Positions 49,101 through 61,693 of a stretch of 64,000 nt of DNA are shown here, in pieces. A program made the translations under genes and the position numbers. The stretch is from the NCBI RefSeq assembly GCF_001949145.1, contig NW_019091395.1:597106-661105 (forward strand), written 5' to 3'. The number at the start of each line of letters is the position of its first letter. Within the stretch, counting starts at the first letter, position 1. The notes under the pieces are model-generated. The model saw nothing but the letters and a program-made list of their open reading frames with translations. It made no database searches and had not been told where the DNA came from. The DNA is from Acanthaster planci (Eukaryota > Echinodermata > Asteroidea > Valvatida > Acanthasteridae).

Positions 49101-51370
49101 GTGATGTTTTGCCGTTGCATGAACGTTTAAGGTTTCTAGAAATGTGTCTGTCAACTATTTTTGTTTTTTTATTAAATCTTAAGTTACAAAACTTATATCA
49201 AGTTTATCCTAAAAGTCGTGAAGCTACCGCTCAGGATCGATCTCTGATGCATGCTGTGGTGAATCTCGGTTGATGTGTGTATCAGCGGCGCCCTCTTCAG
49301 ACTATTGTTAGTGCAATGCTACAGTGGGCGTGCGGTTTTCTTTCACACAGGATCATGCGGAGTCGCCAAACCAGTGTCCATTCAGTACCGTTGACAACAA
49401 GTGGCTTTCCCTTCAAATCCTTTGGGAAATAATGGCCACTTGTCACTTTCCAATTTAAAAAAAAAACGACTTTTTTTTCCAAGTTGACTTTCGGAAATTA
49501 CAAACGGTAGCTGCATAGTGTTCGGTAGGTTTTGTACACACACATCTCTGATTAATTTTGGTGGTTGAAAAATAAAGACATCCCCACATGCCTGGAAAAA
49601 ACAGCATGATGCATAAAGACTTCTAGAATCATCTAAAAAAATTTGTTTGGTAACTATGGTAACCAGGATTTTGAATATCCACAAGAGTTTTATTGGCAGC
49701 ATGTTTCTGATCGTGCTGTTAAGCAATCTGTGGATTTTTATTGTCCATCTGACAGCGGGAAGGTGGTGACGTTGGATTGTGTGGAGAAGATCATCAAGAA
49801 AGACATGAGAGATCCCTTCACGGGGGACACTCTCCGAGATAGCGACATCATCAAGATCAAGCGGGTGAGTCACGCCATTGCATATCCGGTCTGACGAAAC
49901 CCGGGTCATTTCCCAAGGCAAAGCAGAAGGAACCAGTTTGTCAATGTCCAATACCTTGTCGAGCTAAAATCCACTGCCCACCGATGTCGATTTCAGCTCC
50001 TCAAGGTATTTGAATAAGCATTTTGCAATTCACTTTGATGAAAATCTGGTACACTGAGTTATCTGATTGCACATAAACATGACAATTTGAATTCCCCAGA
50101 CTAAAGACACTGTTGCTATTATACCCAACAAAACATGTGACAGAGGGGTACACCCTTCCTACATGTCCAATCCCTACACACACTCTAGACTCTTGTTACC
50201 TAACACATCCCTCTTGATGTCTAAAAAGAATTCCTGAGATTCTGATTAAACAACGACCAACACAAAAGGGGGGGGGGTCCATCTCATAGCTTGCTTCAGA
50301 TGGTTGCTATACCTCATGATTTGGGGCAAGCTCTTGCACCTGTGGAACGGATTGGTTCCTTCATGCCCTTTTTGTCCATTGCAAACAGCATATTTGTGTG
50401 AGGTGTCTACATATGCAGCAAGGTATGAGAGGAGAGAACCCCTTTGCTTTGTGTTGGTCATTGCCTCGCAGGAATCTGGGGAATTCCTTTCACACATCTT
50501 GGGGGGATGTGTTAAGTAACAATAGTCTGGAATGTGTATAGGGATTGGACATGTTGGGGGGGTACCCCTCGGTCTCATTTCTTGCTGGGTATAGGGGTCT
50601 GTTATGTAACTAAGCAAAAGCTTGCCCCAAATCATGAAGTATACCAACAATGTCTTTAGTATGGAGAATTCACATTGTTATGCTCACATGAATTTAAAGA
50701 ACTCAGTGTACCAGATTTTATCCAAATTTAACGCGCAAAAGGTTTAATGACCAACTCATGTGAAGCAAAATATGAGACAGAGAGAACCCCCTGCTTTGTG
50801 TTGGTCATTGTTCCACTGGAATCTGAGGAATTCTTTTCAGCCATCTAGGGGGATGTGTTAGATAATAATAGTCTAGAGTGTGTATATCGATTGGACATGT
50901 TGGGGGGGGGTACCCTCGGTCTCATTTCTTGCTGGATGAAGACCAACTAGTCGCCACTGCCCGATGCTCAGGGGAAGAAAAATCAGGCAGGGGCTGTTGC
51001 TTCCTGTCAGTGATCAAGTCCAACGGGCTACTAAGTTTCTCAAAATTGGGCACAAATAAAAGGTGCAATAAATTCATTTTCGGGACAACTATTTGGCATT
51101 TTTTTCTGGCTGTTTTGTTTTTTTTGTCTCTCAAAAATGAAAGCTATATAGTCTTTAGTTAATTGACATTGCCTATTCCTGAAATACCTATGCACATGAA
51201 TTTGTTCAGCTGTGATCTTTGATACACATGTAGTTAAAGAAACAATTATATGTGATTCTTTTTGTGTTGTTTCCCTTTGGCTTTTCCTGTAGGGTGGAAC
51301 TGGATTTGCCAGCGCGGCTGAAACATCGCTAGAGGCTCGGAAAGCACGACCGGTTATGATGGCTTCATAA
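43098..51370 (+). CDS. NOSIP, nitric oxide synthase-interacting protein / U-box E3 ligase (complete)
   Basis: In vertebrates NOSIP is a U-box-type E3 ubiquitin ligase that binds eNOS and PP2A and is found with spliceosomes; the roles here are inferred from orthology. Eight exons: 43098-43167, 43693-43798, 45633-45744, 46255-46318, 47027-47262, 48487-48674, 49756-49864, 51293-51370. All phases close, giving 320 residues plus TAA; human NOSIP is about 300. The start MTRHQRNCTAGTVYTYHERK and the next block DFDCCCLTLQPC (42-53) are hallmark NOSIP sequence. GYLYDKEAIIEYVL (62-75) completes the N-terminal U-box half. A charged helix follows, then KPLNPFT, a disordered P/K/T/S-rich linker with PPAKKAR, and LPSFWIPSLTPEAKAT. 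The C-terminal half has CPMSKKPL, CAVTHDILSN, CAVLRPSG and TLDCVEKIIKKD, and ends GGTGFASAA...ARPVMMAS. The main difference from vertebrate proteins is the longer linker. Confidence 0.97.
44465..45330. repeat. Nested inverted repeats in NOSIP intron 2
   Basis: Two inverted pairs are visible. GAAATTAGGGGTCC followed by GTGTCTCTGTTGCATCT (44525-44570) pairs with GATCTAACAGGGACAC and GGACCCCTAAATTC (44712-44758). CCATTTACTCAGGGATGTGC (44795-44814) pairs with GCACATCCCTGGGTAAATGG (45287-45306). The 45-kb copy of another dispersed repeat follows directly. Probably a composite of non-autonomous elements. Confidence 0.6.
45315..45450 (+). repeat. Dispersed repeat, copy 2 (counterpart at 41855-42000)
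   Basis: Same order of blocks as the copy at 41855-42000. It abuts the inverted-repeat complex on its left and ends about 180 bases before the third NOSIP exon. Confidence 0.75.
45990..46072 (-). repeat. tRNA-like SINE head in NOSIP intron 3
   Basis: The minus strand has a perfect A-box string TAGCTCAGTTGGTAGAG and the B box GGTTCAAATCC, with a recognisable D arm and T arm. The anticodon arm is imperfect, with no T before the presumed anticodon. The presumed acceptor strands GTCTGGA and GTCAATA do not pair. Hence a tRNA-derived SINE, or less likely a tRNA pseudogene. Confidence 0.65.
46485..46560 (+). repeat. tRNA-like SINE head in NOSIP intron 4
   Basis: GATGGTGAAGCGGTTTTAAA resembles an A box with flanks and GTTCAGATCC a B box, about 35 bases apart. 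No acceptor stem is apparent. A SINE remnant is the most likely reading. Confidence 0.45.
50030..50945. mobile_element. Foldback element in the last NOSIP intron
   Basis: The left arm (about 50030-50268) is the inverted copy of the right arm (about 50443-50730). Paired blocks, written as in the right arm, include TGTGTTGGTCATTG, GGATGTGTTAAGTAACAATA, GGGATTGGACATGTTGGGGG and ACTCAGTGTACCAGATTTT. The right arm has an extra block near 50608-50648 whose inverted copy sits at 50304-50338. A third, direct copy of part of the right arm runs from about 50753 to 50945. No coding frame. The whole unit lies between exons 7 and 8 of NOSIP. Confidence 0.8.
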
Positions 51371-51619
51371 CCTGCCAGCATTGGCTTTATTTATGGGTCA
51401 GCCATTTTGAATCAGAAGCAAGGCAACCTGTACACATGTTCTTTTAAAAAAACTTTACGTGTGGGACCAAAGATGATGCCACAGGGGCAAATTATAGATT
51501 ACAACCCTTGTGCTCCGATGGGTAGTTTCAATCGTCACTGTGCCTGATATTTTTCAAAGTGAGGCTCTACCTGTAATGATAGCAGAAATAGTCAGGCTCC
51601 TTCCACATGTAGAATGTTC

Positions 51620-51683
51620 AATAAACAAAGTGGATTCAGGGAGCATGATCCAGAACGACCACTGCATCTCTCGCACGAATAAA
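51620..51683 (+). terminator. Candidate NOSIP polyadenylation signals
   Basis: Two canonical AATAAA hexamers, at 51620-51625 and 51678-51683, lie about 250 and 310 bases after the NOSIP stop codon on the coding strand. Both are plausible. Together they suggest a short 3' UTR. Confidence 0.5.
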
Positions 51684-54364
51684 GCTTTTTTCTGAACATG
51701 CAAGGTTAAAAACACCACTGCTCTTTTGAAGGAGGCTTGAGAAAGAAACCCATCGAGCATGTGGAATTTGAACTTTTGGAGTCATTGACAGTTTCATGGA
51801 GAGTCCCTTGTGTCCTGAAAGCTTGGGAAAAACCTGATAAGAGAGTAGAATGTCTGGTATCTTGATGCGAAGATAAGCAACAGCCTGACATTTCTTGGGA
51901 TGTTACTGGTTATTTAGTACTATGACCTGGAAACCAGGAATTCACCACACGCATGGCTGGGAAAACAGGAATTGGTCTTTAGATCCTGAAAATCACTCAT
52001 AGAAAGTTACATAACATTTAATCGGGTGATCGCTCGGAGATCAAGCAATAGTGCAGATCGACGGATTGCACCTAATAATAACATAGCTCCATTCACTTCT
52101 ACATGGCCCGGTGTAATAAAGTTTGTACATAACCTGTACCAAACAGTCTGATAAGGTGGACAGTTTTGCGTACCATTTAGAATGATTGACTTGAAATTAA
52201 AGGTATTTCATTGTCTCCTGTGCTGTTGGCCTAGCAGTTTGCCAAAGCATCAAATCCAGAAGGGTTTTCTACATTTATTATATCTATTGCCTCAGACTGG
52301 TTTTTTTTGGCTTGATTTTCGATAGGCTAGTGAAGTCTGAAAATTTTTAGTAAAATAAAAATGTTACCTTCCTTTTCCGTATAAACCATAATTTGAAACC
52401 GATAGATCGGGGCTAAAACTTAACCGAACCCCAGGTGCAAACTTCTTGTCAGAAAGTCACTACAATAGTCTTTCAATGCAAAGCCAGCGATACCCCGATA
52501 CCATTTTTTAACCTATTCCAACCGACCCCACACATACCAGCCAGTTGCTATCGGGGAGTCGTCGATGGCTGTTCCACATTTCGCAACCCTACATGCCCTC
52601 AGCACTGAAGGAAGTTTTTGAGTGCACCATTTTATCATTGCCAAGTATACACGTTCACCAAATGTTTTGTATCAATCCGATTTCACTTGCAGATAACGGG
52701 ATGCAGACTGCAATTTTCTGGGGCTAGTGAAATTCCGAACATAAGGGTTGGTCCTTTTGTTTTAGTGACTGCATTTTATTAAAAAGGGATGTTGTTAACC
52801 TGGCTATGTACTTCTCATATTCGTTTGTTTTAACTGTCAGTGTGCTACGTGTACCTACCAAGAAATGCGGGGGGGGGGTTGGTAAGGTGTCAACCGTTTG
52901 TGTTACAAGTTGGATGTTGTAGTCACATGGTGACAATTTTAAGCAATTGGTTTTCTTCTGCACAGCGTCGAGTGTGTTTCTCGTGTGAAATTAATGTATG
53001 ATGTAATGGATATGGCGTATTAAGCAGAATATAGGCCCAATGATGGTGCAAAATAATGCTCAGGTTGCCTGATGGCAAGACGTTACAGGGCATATGGTCT
53101 GTGAAATTGGTTTTGTTAACACACGTTGGATTAACACCGAGCTTTTCACGGCCAGCCACAGTTTCACTGGTTTAAGACAACGGCGCTCTAGGCTACATGT
53201 GTGCCTCCCTTTGGGAATCGTATTTGGGGATAAAAGCAACCTTGGTCACAACTTTGAGTGGAAATTCATCCGAAATGCTTGCATATTATTTGTACGAAAA
53301 CTGTCAAGCTACCACCGTTCTCTAATGAACAAAAAGTATACGTACACGGCCCTGCATACAATCTTTTACAATGAAGACCACGGCAGATGAGTCTATCAAA
53401 AGACCCAGACACAGAAAGGGGGTCATGTGACACTTGGTGGCGCTTTTTATTGCTAGAACGGCAATTCTCGTGGTTTAACGGACGCTACGGGATGGCTTTT
53501 GTCTTTTTTTCCCCATCCAAAGAGTTAGCCCTGTTTTGTGGAAGATTGATGATTTTAGGTCATCAGGTAAGAATACACAATCTCCTGAATGAAGCCCCTT
53601 TTTATCCTGACTTAGTCCACTGACTTAATGGTCACAGTTTCATAGGCCTACTTTCGACTTCTTTTCTGTCTCTTGTCGCCTAATCGCCTTGACGGCCTAC
53701 ACCCTCAGTCGCAGTCTTCAATAACGCACGCAAGCAATAACTCTCAACCTTCTTCCAGCCGGAACCCGTTATCGTTTAAGTAGGCCTCCCTCAAATCCTG
53801 TTTTATCAAGTTTTGTTTACCAGAGGGAAAATGAATAATGGACCTCAATGTACCACAGCCACGTGCACGTGTTGAAGAATAACCTTGTTTTTACATATTC
53901 TCAGATGAAAGCTTGGCACATTCATTTTTCGATGAGAGGGATATCCGATTCCAAGTGGTTTTCCGTTTGGTCAGAAACCCATCATACGATACCTCATTCA
54001 TTTTCAGTTTGGCTGAGAGAAAGTTATAACATGCAGCAATTCCACGCCGACGCTAACAGGGACAAAGCTAAAGTGTAGCTGTAACGAATGTTTCTTAGAC
54101 ACAATTTTCCCTGTAACTTTGTCATCTTCTTTAAACCGTGAAAACTCTCTTCTACTTCGTTTGTGGACATTCTAGGCTACCTTACCACCCGCTTGAATTT
54201 AGTTTCTGTTGTCCTCTTTAAATTGGAGCAATCAAATTAAGCAACGTTAAAACGCACATAGTTTTTAATCTGTGTTTTTTTAAATAGTTTGTAGTAGATC
54301 TGTTTCTGAATCAAACTTTATTGTTATGCCACGGTCATAGATAGTGAATTTTTATAGGTCGTCT

Positions 54365-54432
54365 CGAGTGCCATCTGTCCCCTCGGGTGTACAAAACACC
54401 ATGGACTCCTACACCGCAGGCAACAATTGTTA
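54365..54432 (-). repeat. Dispersed repeat, copy 2 (counterpart at 2957-3025)
   Basis: CCCCTCGGGTGTACAAAAC with flanks matches 2957-3025 in inverted orientation over about 70 bp. It lies in the gene-free region after NOSIP. Confidence 0.7.
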
Positions 54433-57400
54433 ACTGTTCGATTTCAATCTGATTTGGCTTGTCAGAAGTGTTATCTTTTTTTTCCACTTGAAGTTTCTGT
54501 ATGGCATCATGCCCTGTGATCGCCGTCTCAATGAGTAATTCCTTGTATTAATTATAAAGTTACAGCTCAATTGATCTGTCTGTGATACAGTCTACACGTG
54601 CTTTTCATTCTTCTTTAATTTACTCTGAGCAACCATTCTGCCTTACTTTTCACAAAGGATGGAAGAACGGCAGTTGCATCGTTTTAACCTGAAAACATTT
54701 TAAGCACATTTTTAACAGATCCTTTTCTGTTTCCTCCCTTCGAAAAATCGACTTTTGCATTGGCATTTATAGGAATTGGAAAGCAGATACCTCAGAAAAC
54801 GACCTTGAATGTAACCGTGACTGTGAAGCACGCTTGTGAAATATTTCAATTATTACAAAAGTTAAAGTTTGAAGTATGCAAAATAAGATTCGATTCTTGA
54901 TCGACCTCTTTCTGTAGCCTTCGACAAAATCGGCATAAAAGAAGCCACTCCTTAGCATGAACTTTTTACTATCGAAACACAGTTCAACTAGCCGCAACTG
55001 CTTGGATGTTCGAATGTTGATATAAGGGGCTTTCTTGTAAAGAGAATTTAAATGGATCTGTTAGCCTAGACCTATACGCAAAATCATATTGAAATCGAAG
55101 TACTGCTAGGGTTAATAAACTGAAGGATATTTTTGACAAAGTAAATGCCTGGAAATTCCATACATTTCCCTTTTCGTTTCACCCCAATTATTGTGAGACG
55201 TTATTTTGTACATTGAATCATCTCGTGTCGAGATAGCGATTAAATAGATTAACCATGAACACTGCACAGGAAGTAGTGATCCGCACGGTTTATCCGCAAT
55301 GCTCTTGACTACGTCCCATTCATGCATGACATAACAGAAAGTTACATGACAAAGACGTTCCGCTGCCGAGACATATCTGTCTGTAAGAATAAGTGTGAAT
55401 GGGGATCGTATGAAATTGAACGATGTTGGCGACAGGTTTGTACGAAAAGCATTATGTATTGCCCGTATGAGTTCCCCCGAATCTCATTTCAGGTCCGACA
55501 ATTCCAAACCAGCTTAATCAAAAACGAAAACAGGACAGTAGTGTACAACTGTTTTTACTGTTCCTATGGTAACAGTCATCCACGCTCTTTTTGAAGCATC
55601 TCCGTTACTCTATAACTGTTGTGTATATCAGACCTAATACAAAAATGTTATTTCACCTTCCAGTTGAAACGCATAAGACTAATAACCCTTTGGGGCATCT
55701 AACCCCCGACGCCGATCGATCATGACAAACTCGAGGGTTTGTTTTTGAGGTTTTGTAACACAACTTAAACATCTTATCCAAACAATTTCATAAAAGTATA
55801 CTAAAACATAACTTTTACATCTTTGTAAGATAGGAAAACGAACTGTGCCGTGCGTGGTGCACTGCGAATGCCACCTTCAGCTTTCCAACGCCCTTAAGTA
55901 GCCACACCCTGCAACATGCTTCGCCGCACGTACTTCCATTATCTGTGTCCTTTCTCTAGGCAACAACCAACATTCCAGCTTAATACGGTATCTCACACTT
56001 ACCACGAGATAGTTCTTTTTCTGCTTTACAGACCCAAGAGAATTTGGAATTATGCGATACTGCTTGCGGTGGCGGCGGTGGGGGGTGTGAGTGCCCCCCA
56101 CTATTTCGACTGGGGGGCCTACCCCCCACTTTTTGAAGGTCCTTTAATTGGGTGGGGCTCAATGGATCAACTTAGTACCTATAAGGCGGATGCCTGATGG
56201 GCTAACAACTGGCCTCTCACTTTGAAAATTGTTCCACCGCCGGTGATTGCTTGTGTATCAAATTATCTCTTGTTGATATCGCGTATTCCTGAATAATATT
56301 ATATTATACCGTGATGTTAACGGTATTGACCGTGAACATCCCACATATCTGGAGCAACAGTGAAAATGGGTCCACAAACTGACATGGAGTTACTGTTTTT
56401 ATAAATAGCTAGCTCTATGGTTGGTACACCTGACGAAAAAAAATCCACGGCAGCGTTACTCTAGTGAGACATCCGGTCGGAACATTATATAGCCGATAGC
56501 ATGCCCTTTGTCTACGGGTAAGTTGCCAAGGGCAAGTTCCCGTATACGGGTCTCGGAGTCTCGTAAAAATGAAACGCTGCGTTGTCAACAGCACAAGCCA
56601 GGCATCTTTTTACACGACAGGAAAAAAAATCAATTTCTTGCGAAGTTCATATATCTCAATCACTATACCAGAGGCCCAAAAAACTTCACAGTCACACCAT
56701 GGTAACACGCAGTCTCGGGTATAGTCTGGTTCCCAGTTCAAAAGATACAGACTACTTCGAGATGGTCTAGTAGCTGCCACGAGCGCGCCACTAAAGAGGG
56801 AATTCCTCTCGTTTGCGATTTTTTGGCCGAAATTTTTGAATAGTGCTGACAACGTCCGGAAAAAGTGGGCCAGTAGATTTCCTAAAACATGCATTTCAAT
56901 TCAAAAAAGGTTTCTCGATATTTCTCCGCATACCAACAACTTCATGTTGGCTTCACAAATAGGGTATGCACGGCACCTAAATTTAAACATAGAAGGAACG
57001 TCACTATACTAACAGCCTCTCTTGTGTAGGATTAAGGAAGAGGGACGAAAGGAGGTAAGTTTGTTTGTTGTCCTTTTGTAAGGCGTTGAAAGGCCAACGG
57101 ATGAAAAATTTCGACTTTCAGTAAAAAAAAACTTTTTGGTATCCCCTGATCCCTACTCGGCCAAAAACCAAACCCTACTTAAGGCGAAAACAACAAAAAC
57201 CAACGGCGGCCTCCGTATTTTGTGCCCATTCGGTTGGATCACTATTACTCATGCTCGACCGAACCCGTGACGTGAGAATACCCGTGCTCGATGCATGAAG
57301 ACACCCAAGCAGCGCCATGAACGAATCCCACACTTTAAGTCAAACCCACGATCTAAACAATTGCTAGGCACCAATCCTAAATCTTAGGTTTAGGCCTATG

Positions 57401-58504
57401 CCATACACTGCTCCAGTGGCGAGGCTAAGAGCAGGAGCGTAGCGTCGCAAAACAGTGGCCTGCCTACATACACGATGAACATGAACACGCACATGAACTT
57501 AATAAAACCTAATAAAATAATCATGTTACACTTCCTGTCTCTGAGCCGTGATTTCAAACCTGACCAGCTCCTGAGGGTTTTTTGTCATACAAGATACCCG
57601 AACACTTGACAGAAAAGCCAACTGCAGTCAATAGGCCAGTCATCGAGAAAAATCAAACAATTTTTTTATTTGCAATATTCACAACATTTTATAATATATA
57701 TATATTTTCAGAGGAAACAAACACGACAGAAAGTTTAACTTCGAACAGCTTGAATCCTTCCAAAGTCTCCCCAAACGTGTATATATATATATACGCGTAT
57801 TTCTTTATAGAAAAAGTATTTAGTATTTATTTCAATAATTACATTCAGGTTACACACACAAGTACAACTGATGATTAATATTTATATTTAGTATTTGTTC
57901 AGTTTGGCCGCCCGCAACATTATTTCGAACATAATTCCTCGCATCTTAACATCAACTATAGAGAGAATCTGGGCCAAGTCCTTGAATAACTGGCTACACT
58001 TTTCATATCAGATTACCACAATTCATCGTAATCTTGCCCCTAAGAGACCCACAAACTCTGAACTGCACTGGCTGATTAGTGATGTAGCCCGGTAGGAAAA
58101 CGAGCATGCGGTGTAAAGACGCTTATTCTTGACTTGAAAAGAGCCACTTAAAGAAAATCCCTTCCCAAAATAAACACAAAATTTCCACAAAAACAAAAGT
58201 TGTTCCGGACGGGACCTGACTATAGGAAACGACCAAGACAAACAACTTAGCAATAACGAGCAGTAGCCATGAAATTTGCAGTTAAATGCATTTGCATTTT
58301 CTGGCATGTTTTGCTGGAGGCACCCCATTTGTTTAATGTTGCGAGTAGCTTTCTAAAAAATACCATACGTTAAACAATAATATGGATGTACAACTGACGT
58401 ACAGTCATGTATGTCACATGCAAATGTTACATTACAAATGTTACGACTCTAAAACAAAGGTATGGATTAAAGTAACGTACCCCCCCTAGTAAAGCTGTGG
58501 CAGA

Positions 58505-58645
58505 GGGGGAGAAACACTCACACACACATAAGTGTGTATTTGCCTGCAACTGGGGACCCCCTATTGTTCCTCTTTTGTTTGTACTCTAACTNTCCTCAAT
58601 TGTTCTGGGTCCCAATTGAATGCAGAAACAAACTCACACACACCA
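58505..58645 (-). repeat. Second copy of the GGTCCCC-rich repeat, containing an N
   Basis: The stretch TATTTGCCTGCAACTGGGGA followed by CCCCCTATTGTTCCTCTTTTG, and then CAATTGAATGCAGAAACAAA, is the reverse complement of parts of 42070-42345. The unresolved base at 58592 falls inside it, consistent with an assembly problem in a repeat. Confidence 0.75.
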
Positions 58646-61404
58646 AACACCCCCTCCCCAAGAATAAAACACAGCAACATTAAACAATAACCACCCCTCC
58701 CCACAAACCTCCCAAAACTGAAAAGATAAGAAAAAAAATCCCCTAACACTGAACAATGAATACTTCTCTATTAAAAATGCAACAATGCATTAACTTGGCT
58801 TGAAACAAAATCTTAATTTGAAGATCATGCAGAACTTTATACCTTTGGCTTGGATCTGACAAATAAACCACTTACATGGATACCTCATGCAAATAACAAA
58901 CGTCACCACTGCCATGTTGAAACATTCCTAAAAGATATCACAGACTCTAACTTCACAAAAAGTCGTCAAGTATCATGAACTCGACATTGGCACAACGCAT
59001 GGGCACTGTGCAGCCTACTGAAGACAGCTATGAAAAGGTTCCATCAAGAACCACATCAACGAACTCCACTCACTGGCCCAATCTCAATTTACCCATCGTC
59101 CATTCTGCATGGACAAAATAACATTTCGAAGAATATCCTGACACAAACTGACATCACTCAAGTCTTACCGAGTACATTACATTAAAATTGGTAATGGACG
59201 AGCCCAGACACCTGGTAATATCTTTTTTCCAGATGTGCATTGTGAAGGAACTACCAGCCCGAAAATGAAGACAAAAAATCAAAGGTTGGCTTCTGAATTG
59301 AACACATTTGTTAACCCATTGTGGGTTGTTTCAGTTTCATTTTTGTTTACATGGCGAATTGGCACAGAGCTGTTTGGTAAAACAAATCGATTGAAATGTG
59401 CCAGTGAAAATTACTGTTACAAATTATACATGTACAGTCAAGGGCATATCCTCTGGGAGCGTATTTCAGATTTCAAAAGATGCTCCAAACATGTATTTGT
59501 GTAATAATTACAAACGCTGAGAAAAAAGCAGCATATAATCTGGAAGATGAAAAAAATGTTTTGAACATTTTGAACGATAGAAAATACATGAAGTATGATC
59601 AACTTCCAATATAGATACACACACAATCATGTCTTCTGACAAGCCTTAGCGGCAAAGTCCTCAATCCTCGAATGGTTGGAAGGTTTGAGGACTGTTAGGG
59701 AGAATAACACATGACAACCAATTGCCACAGTTTCTGAACTGGTCCATTTTGCCCGGAGCGTCGAATGGCAACAATAGTCACGACCGCTTTGAGTAGGTTC
59801 GGTGAGTTCATTGCACGCCTGTTGCTATGGTTATGAGCACAAGAGGTGTATGCCTTCGAGTTAAAGACGTGCAAATTTCCAGGCACATATGTACGTTTAT
59901 GTGTATGTACGTGTGCTACGTTGCCATCGGACCAGTTTTGTTGAATTGCAGAGTCTGACTTCAGTTGCAATGTTTTGACTTTAGACTTCCAAAAGATAAT
60001 GACTTGAGACTCGACGTGGAAGAAAACAACTCGGGTCTTGGCTTGAACAAATCTGACTTGTTGAATACAAGAAACAAAATGTATCTGTGACTTTCTACAT
60101 GCAAAAGAAAACCTCTTTGGTTTCATTACATGCAGCCACTTCTTCTTTAACTTTCAAATGTCACTATATTACCATGTAAAAAATTACATTGACCTGTTTC
60201 ACTTAGCATCATTAGTCACATAATCGGTACAGTAAATCAGTCTCAGCAGAAAGTGTGTTCCATGCCAATTATGACATGAGACGGGTGAAGAAATAAAAAA
60301 AAGAAATGGAGACTCAATATGGGAAAAACTGGCGTGTGATATGACTCTAGGAAAAATGATGTGCAACTTGACTTGAAGAAAATGACTTGGTCACAACGCT
60401 GCAGTAACGTACACAGATGTGTGGGAAGTAAAAGTGAACACAGAAAAAAATCAGAAAGGGAGAAAAATATCAAAATGCACATGCTCATAAATGTGCAGCT
60501 TGTTCAAAACATTGTTTATGGGATCCCGGTTTACAAAAACTTAAGCTCTACACTAAATACAAATTACAAGTACATGTAGTCCACATGCACATTTTATGTA
60601 GGTTATGTTTCACAGACAAGAAAAATAGTCACTTTGCGCTAGAAAAATGTCATTCCTGAAGTATGGTTCACATTACAAGAAATGTTGATATACCCTGTTT
60701 TTATATACAAAGCGACATCATTGTAACAAAATCAACACAGATCTACATGGTACATGTGGCTCAGCCTCCGTTCTTGTGTTTCATCCCCTGGCCGAAATAT
60801 AATGACAACCTTCAGGGCTACTGGATTTCCATGAAAATTTCAGCTTTGTAAATGTACATTACAAATTACAAAAAAATATATGATTTGTATGGGATTTCCC
60901 AGATACGTTTTTTAATGGAAAAACACATTAATTTCAGTTGTTTTTGGAGTTTCAATCACTGTTTCTGTGAGACAAAAAAAAACGGTGCACGCCATTAAAT
61001 ATAACTGATTTGTTTCTCTTTCAATACAAAATTTCAAAATAAGTCCTGCACGCAGATGTAACACTAAAATGTCTGTACAGTTTACATGGCAATTTTACTC
61101 TTCGGTTATTTCAGATTATTAAATTTGTACAACCCAGAATGGTCTGAAACTATGTACACAAGGAGAAAAAAGGAGAGCAAAGGAAAAAAATCCCACAAAT
61201 TGGACCGGGGAATTTCAGGTATTTTTTTCGGATTTCTTGAAGAGGTCCGATGGCAAGTATTGAACAGAGGGCAGCCACAGTCCTGGACCAAAGACTTAGG
61301 CTGGGGTTCGGGGTAGGGTTGGTTGGACTTTATTCTGGAACAAGTCTCAAGACTCAATGGACAGCTGAAAAAGCCCTGCAAGTTTTACGTCTCCGGAAAC
61401 GCCC

Positions 61405-61693
61405 AGGGTTCCTGCATCTAAAGGACAATTATATTCCATGACTTTTTCATAACCAAATTATGAAAATCCATGACCCAATGCAATTTCTTGGACTATTCGG
61501 CCTTTTAGGTTGCAAATACAATCTCAGATTTTATGTGCTTATTTTTGATAATAGAAATCACACAGTGTTTTATGATTTCCAAGACAAACTTCCATGACTT
61601 TGGTCATTTTTCCAAATTCCATGACTTTTCCAAGCCTGAAAAAGGAAAAACAAATTTCCATGATTTTTCCAGGCCACAGCAACCCTGAAAACC
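61405..61693. mobile_element. CATGACTTTTCC-type repeat element
   Basis: Bounded by CAGGGTTCC on the left and the inverted CAGGGTTGC on the right. It contains repeated ATTCCATGACTTTTTC, ACTTCCATGACTTTGGTC and AAATTCCATGACTTTTCC strings. Related to 27122-27490. A 12-base-plus C run follows at about 61734. Confidence 0.55.

Noticed and set aside
55322-55594. Cysteine-rich 90-residue plus-strand frame
   Set aside because: Cysteine spacing matches no zinc-binding or secreted pattern I know, codon use is AT-rich like spacer, and there is no splice context.
58561-58749. Minus-strand frame containing an unknown residue
   Set aside because: It overlaps a dispersed repeat copy and the single N; not coding.
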